Of a stretch of 8,367 nt of DNA, positions 6,006 to 8,367 are shown in pieces. Under the pieces are notes generated by a model. It did not search any database. It was not told the DNA's origin and saw only the letters and a program-made list of their open reading frames with translations. This DNA comes from an uncultured Ruminococcus sp. GTDB taxonomy: Bacteria > Bacillota > Clostridia > Oscillospirales > Acutalibacteraceae. Each line of letters opens with the position of its first letter. Position 1 is the stretch's first letter. The stretch spans positions 1 to 8,367 of the forward strand of contig CATXZD010000028.1 in the NCBI GenBank assembly GCA_958403905.1. The letters are read 5' to 3'. Position numbers and translations under genes: made by a program.

Positions 6006-6356
6006 TTATTTACAATCTTTGTGTAAAACCTTCTTACTTTTCATTGTATCCTCACTCAGCGTTTGATGATGCACCTTCTGTTTCTCCGCCCACAGCAGAG
6101 AAAGGTGCATAAGAGCCTCTCTCTGTTCTTCCCCAGATAAGCTGTCGAGGAAATCTTCAAGAGTGATATTTTCACTGTAATCCTCTACAATATCAATGCA
6201 GTTGTCGCAGATTTTCTCTCGTTTGACAAGCACTGAGCCGTCATCCTGCTGTGTAAATGATAAAACATCGTTGTATCTGAATCCTATTCGCTGACGAATT
6301 TCATACGGAATAGTGATTCTGCCTCTTTTACCGAGGACTCTGTACATCGTAAGCAT
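6006..6356 (-). CDS. AbrB/MazE/SpoVT-family DNA-binding protein
   Basis: This 116-residue protein has an N-terminal swapped-hairpin DNA-binding domain. YRVLGKRGRITIPYEIRQRIGFRYNDVLSF (residues 5-34) and DGSVLVKRE (39-47) match the usual pattern of this family: a Gly-Arg-hydrophobic strand, IP.E.R..IG, then DG..LV. A C-x-x-C pair (Cys50, Cys53) follows. The C-terminal part (about 54-116) is helical and acidic, then basic, with a TLEDFLDSLSGEEQREAL segment. Such proteins act as transition-state-type regulators or as antitoxins. The ATG at 6356 is preferred because GAGG lies seven bases upstream; a second ATG three codons in is possible. It follows the cysteine-rich gene with a two-base gap, so the pair is co-translated. 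No toxin partner of MazF type is next to it. It may regulate element genes. Confidence 0.85.
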   Translation of the reverse strand: MLTMYRVLGKRGRITIPYEIRQRIGFRYNDVLSFTQQDDGSVLVKREKICDNCIDIVEDYSENITLEDFLDSLSGEEQREALMHLSLLWAEKQKVHHQTLSEDTMKSKKVLHKDCK

Positions 6357-6358
6357 TA

Positions 6359-6571
6359 CTAAACCTCACAATCTTCAAGTTCATTATCAAGTCCGAGCTT
6401 TGCCCTGCACTCATCGCATATACAGTCGCAACAACATTCTTCGCAATCATCATTGCACCTCTCAATCAGAATTGCTCCGTCCACAGCTGAAATCTGCACA
6501 GCACAATCGGATGTGATTCCTGATACAATAAGTGCGTCAAGCGGTATACTTACATAAATTTTATTTTCCAT
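6359..6571 (-). CDS. Small cysteine-rich protein with AbrB-like N-terminus
   Basis: This is a 70-residue protein. Residues 4-37 (IYVSIPLDALIVSGI...DCAVQISAVDGAILIE) follow the same spacing as the AbrB/MazE swapped-hairpin domain: strand, IP..., a short helix ending GI, then a strand and DG.ILIE. Residues 39-55 (CNDDCEECCCDCICDEC) hold eight cysteines among acidic residues, and the protein has ten cysteines in all. Such a cluster suggests metal binding or redox sensing; neither is shown. It overlaps the methyltransferase stop by 11 bases and is followed after two bases by the AbrB-family gene. AAGGAG lies 13 bases before the ATG, a rather long spacing. No other start codon fits. I do not know a named family for the full protein. 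Confidence 0.75.
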   Translation of the reverse strand: MENKIYVSIPLDALIVSGITSDCAVQISAVDGAILIERCNDDCEECCCDCICDECRAKLGLDNELEDCEV

Positions 6572-7523
6572 GGTTAATAATACACTCCTTCAAAATTTGT
6601 TCTAAATCAATTTGTTGTTCGATTGTCAAGTCAAGCAGGCTCAACTGTAACGGTTTGTTTCTCTGCCTTTCATACATATCATAGTTGCTGATAAGCAGTT
6701 CGGGGAATTGCTCGCCTGCGTTGATTCGCTGTTTCATATTGTGAAGCCTTGTAAAATCAAAGAATGAATATCCGTCATATAAATTACGGATTTCTTCACA
6801 ATCGTTGTATGATACAAGCCATTTGCCTTTTGAATTTGCAAGCGTGTTTTTCAGCCTCAGATGGTCTTCCCAAGTGAATCCGCACTGATAAACATACTCG
6901 CTTGAATAGTAAGGCGGATCGCAGTAGAAAAAGGCATTATCTCGGTCGTAATGCTTTATCAGGACTTCAAAATCTTGATTTTCAATCACAGTATTTTCAA
7001 GTCTTTTGCCGACTTGCTCTATCAGTTGAAAAAGGCTTACTACTGAAAATGGCTGACAGGCAAAGGATTTTCCTCCGCTTGAATAGCTGTATCGCAGGAG
7101 TTTAAGAAACATTACTGCTCTGCGCAAGTCGCAGTCCTGTTTCATTTGTATATACAATTCAATGATTTCTTCATCTTTCAATTCGGGGAGAATAATCTTC
7201 GTCAGTTCCAATTCCTCATCAAGGTATTTATCCTCAAACTTCTCCTGCCTAAAGAAATTCTTTATAGCATTGAAATCATCCCTTGAATTAAGCGGATAAA
7301 ATCCAAGCTCTTTAATGAATGCCATAGGTCTGTCACGCATACAGCGAAAAAGGTTTACAAGATTATGGTTATAGTCATTATACACTTCAAACTTATCAGG
7401 CTTTTTCTTGCCTAAAAGTACAGCACCCGAACCTCCGAACGGTTCAATATATCTTTCATAATTCAGAGGAAACAGAGCATACAAAATATGAAGGATGGAT
7501 GTTTTATTACCCATCCAGCTCAC
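6561..7523 (-). CDS. D12-class adenine-N6 DNA methyltransferase (Dam-like)
   Basis: The enzyme would transfer a methyl group from S-adenosylmethionine to N6 of adenine in a short DNA site. Visible motifs are SWMGNKT at the N-terminus (the position of the family's GGK segment), motif I EPFGGSGAV (residues 27-35), a YNDYNHNLVNLFR stretch (48-60), and motif IV DPPYY (202-206) in FFYCDPPYYSSEY. The length of 320 residues fits the family. The given start is the GTG at 7523. It has no ribosome site at normal distance; AGAGGAG lies 21 bases upstream. In-frame ATA (7538) and ATC (7535) codons are better placed and would add IIKTP before the V/M-SWMG segment. No cognate endonuclease is visible, so it is probably an orphan methylase that protects the element from host restriction or marks its DNA. 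The target site is unknown. It overlaps the next gene by 11 bases. Confidence 0.9.
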   Translation of the reverse strand: MSWMGNKTSILHILYALFPLNYERYIEPFGGSGAVLLGKKKPDKFEVYNDYNHNLVNLFRCMRDRPMAFIKELGFYPLNSRDDFNAIKNFFRQEKFEDKYLDEELELTKIILPELKDEEIIELYIQMKQDCDLRRAVMFLKLLRYSYSSGGKSFACQPFSVVSLFQLIEQVGKRLENTVIENQDFEVLIKHYDRDNAFFYCDPPYYSSEYVYQCGFTWEDHLRLKNTLANSKGKWLVSYNDCEEIRNLYDGYSFFDFTRLHNMKQRINAGEQFPELLISNYDMYERQRNKPLQLSLLDLTIEQQIDLEQILKECIINHGK

Positions 7524-7544
7524 AGGGGTTTTGATTATTTTTCA

Positions 7545-7551
7545 CTCCTCT
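7545..7551 (-). promoter_or_regulatory. Ribosome binding site AGAGGAG of the adenine methyltransferase
   Basis: AGAGGAG on the minus strand lies six bases before an in-frame ATA, nine before ATC and 21 before the first canonical start (GTG at 7523). An in-frame TGA just before the ATA rules out a start further upstream. This site decides where translation most likely begins. Confidence 0.6.
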
Positions 7552-7554
7552 CGG

Positions 7555-7660
7555 AATATCAATCGCCCCCGAAACGACAAAAAGCCGTTGATTAAGTTTT
7601 TAACTCAACCAACGGCTTATATATGAAAACCAATATCAGTCGTTAGGAACGATTGATATT
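7555..7660. repeat. Three copies of an 11-mer around the intergenic terminator
   Basis: AATATCAATCG occurs at 7555-7565. A one-base variant, AATATCAGTCG, lies at 7632-7642, and an exact inverted copy at 7650-7660. The last two form a hairpin with a five-base loop (7632-7660). The outer two are perfect reverse complements enclosing the terminator. In the minus-strand transcript the first arm could pair with the second (one mismatch) or with the third (perfect), and the third arm ends three bases before the methyltransferase ribosome site. Confidence 0.7.
7575..7618 (-). terminator. Intrinsic terminator or attenuator between the two methyltransferase genes
   Basis: On the minus strand AAGCCGTTG (7618-7610) pairs perfectly with CAACGGCTT (7590-7582). 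The loop between can add further A-T-rich pairing (TTGAGTTAA with TTAATCAA). TTTTTGTCGTTT overlaps and follows the stem end. It lies after the cytosine methyltransferase stop and about 24 bases before the ribosome site of the adenine methyltransferase. Confidence 0.75.
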
Positions 7661-7672
7661 AGTTGTTGTTAT

Positions 7673-8367
7673 TTAATTTTTATCGTTTACTTTTTTAATA
7701 ATCTGACCAATTGCAGAGATTACATTCACTGTCACAGCATTTCCAGCCATTTTGTATAGCCTGCTGTCGGATAGTCCTGTCGCTTTTGCCTTGTCGAACT
7801 GTTCGTCCGTAAAGCCCTGCAATCTCCAGCACTCTCTCGGAGTAAGCCTCCTTATTCTGCCGATGTGAACTTCTCCGTTCGGCTCAACAAAGGCTACCAC
7901 GAATTTTTCATCATCTGTAAAATTTGTGCTTTCAACGAAAACTCCCGAATGTTCAGCCTTTCGGTTACTGATTCCCGAATCGTGTCTTGCAGTTATGCAC
8001 CTTGCTATTTCTGTCAGCTTCGGATCGGGGTTTAGGTCTATGAAATAATACGACTGCGTTGCGGAAGTTGTCAGAGTATGTGCTATCTGACTTCCTACTC
8101 TACCTCGTCTTGAATTTTGTCCCGAAAAAGCAGTATCAATGCTGTCACCGGGATATGCGATCTGATAACCGTCTTTGGTTTTAGATTTTATCGGCAAACC
8201 AAAATTTTCAGTATCTTCAATAAGATAAAGTCCCGAATGACCGCCGAAACCGCCCGAACCGCTTGTCAGCGTACAGCTTAGTCCTTCAGATGAGTAGATT
8301 CGCTCACCTTGTGTTGGCTTTTCTTTGTATAAGAGCTTTTCCGCTTGTTTGCGTGAAAGATAATACT
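7673..8367 (-). CDS. Cytosine-5 DNA methyltransferase, C-terminal part (start outside window)
   Basis: The frame is open from the window edge and ends at a TAA at 7675-7673, giving 231 residues. A TTG at 8197 is internal, because coding similarity continues upstream of it. Motif IX is clear as RRLTPRECWRLQGF (about 7849-7808), and motif X as YKMAGNAVTVNVISAIG (about 7756-7706). Both are standard for enzymes that methylate C5 of cytosine. Upstream of them is a target-recognition-like region with three related blocks: SSEGLSCTLTSG...HSGLYLIE, GSQIAHTLTTS...YYFID and LTEIARCITARHDSG...HSGVFVE. The catalytic PC motif and the SAM-binding motif I must lie beyond the window. The gene is followed by a hairpin leader and the Dam-like gene. 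The paired orphan methylases suggest protection of the element during transfer. Confidence 0.9.
   Translation of the reverse strand, partial: YYLSRKQAEKLLYKEKPTQGERIYSSEGLSCTLTSGSGGFGGHSGLYLIEDTENFGLPIKSKTKDGYQIAYPGDSIDTAFSGQNSRRGRVGSQIAHTLTTSATQSYYFIDLNPDPKLTEIARCITARHDSGISNRKAEHSGVFVESTNFTDDEKFVVAFVEPNGEVHIGRIRRLTPRECWRLQGFTDEQFDKAKATGLSDSRLYKMAGNAVTVNVISAIGQIIKKVNDKN

Noticed and set aside
7632..7660. Hairpin as an ICE attachment site or element end
   Set aside because: No integrase, excisionase or tRNA gene is nearby and coding modules continue on both sides; a regulatory role fits better.

Overview
The window looks like part of an integrative and conjugative element (ICE) or a closely related conjugative region from a low-to-moderate GC Firmicute, most likely a gut Clostridia of the Ruminococcus/Oscillospiraceae kind. 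This rests on the gene types: a DUF3852-like conjugation-module protein, orphan Dam- and Dcm-type methyltransferases, an AbrB-type regulator, a DUF4313-like protein and a sortase-anchored thioester/CnaB/VaFE surface protein. Strong AAGGAG-type ribosome sites support a Firmicute. Every supported gene lies on the minus strand, so transcription runs from base 8367 towards base 1.

Right end (8367 to 6006): the C-terminal part of a cytosine-5 DNA methyltransferase, a 130-base intergenic leader with a terminator and three copies of an 11-mer, then a tight cluster. The cluster holds a D12-class adenine methyltransferase, a 70-residue cysteine-rich AbrB-like protein and a 116-residue AbrB-family protein. 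No restriction endonuclease is visible, so the methylases are probably orphan self-protection or regulatory enzymes.

Middle (6005 to 4240): a visibly AT-richer gene of unknown family with a faint DarT-like ADP-ribosyltransferase resemblance. It has its own near-consensus promoter and a 14-bp perfect inverted repeat around its promoter and start. Next come a lipoprotein with a Ser/Thr/Pro-rich stalk and a C-terminal cysteine-containing domain, and a DUF4313-like protein.

Left end (4155 to 1): a large cell-wall-anchored adhesin of about 1225 residues, split by a one-base frameshift into 799- and 397-codon open frames. It is followed, with a TAATG overlap, by a nucleoside deoxyribosyltransferase-like (DUF4406/DUF7768-type) protein, and then by the start of a small signal-peptide protein resembling DUF3852 conjugation proteins.

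The most notable structural point is that three intergenic junctions carry an intrinsic-terminator-like hairpin placed almost directly before the ribosome site of the next gene, with little or no room for a promoter between. The downstream genes would then need read-through, which suggests attenuation or processive antitermination. Other points are the adhesin frameshift, the lack of a good canonical start for the adenine methyltransferase, and the possible alternative RNA pairing in its leader. No tRNA, rRNA, CRISPR array, transposase or recombinase was seen.
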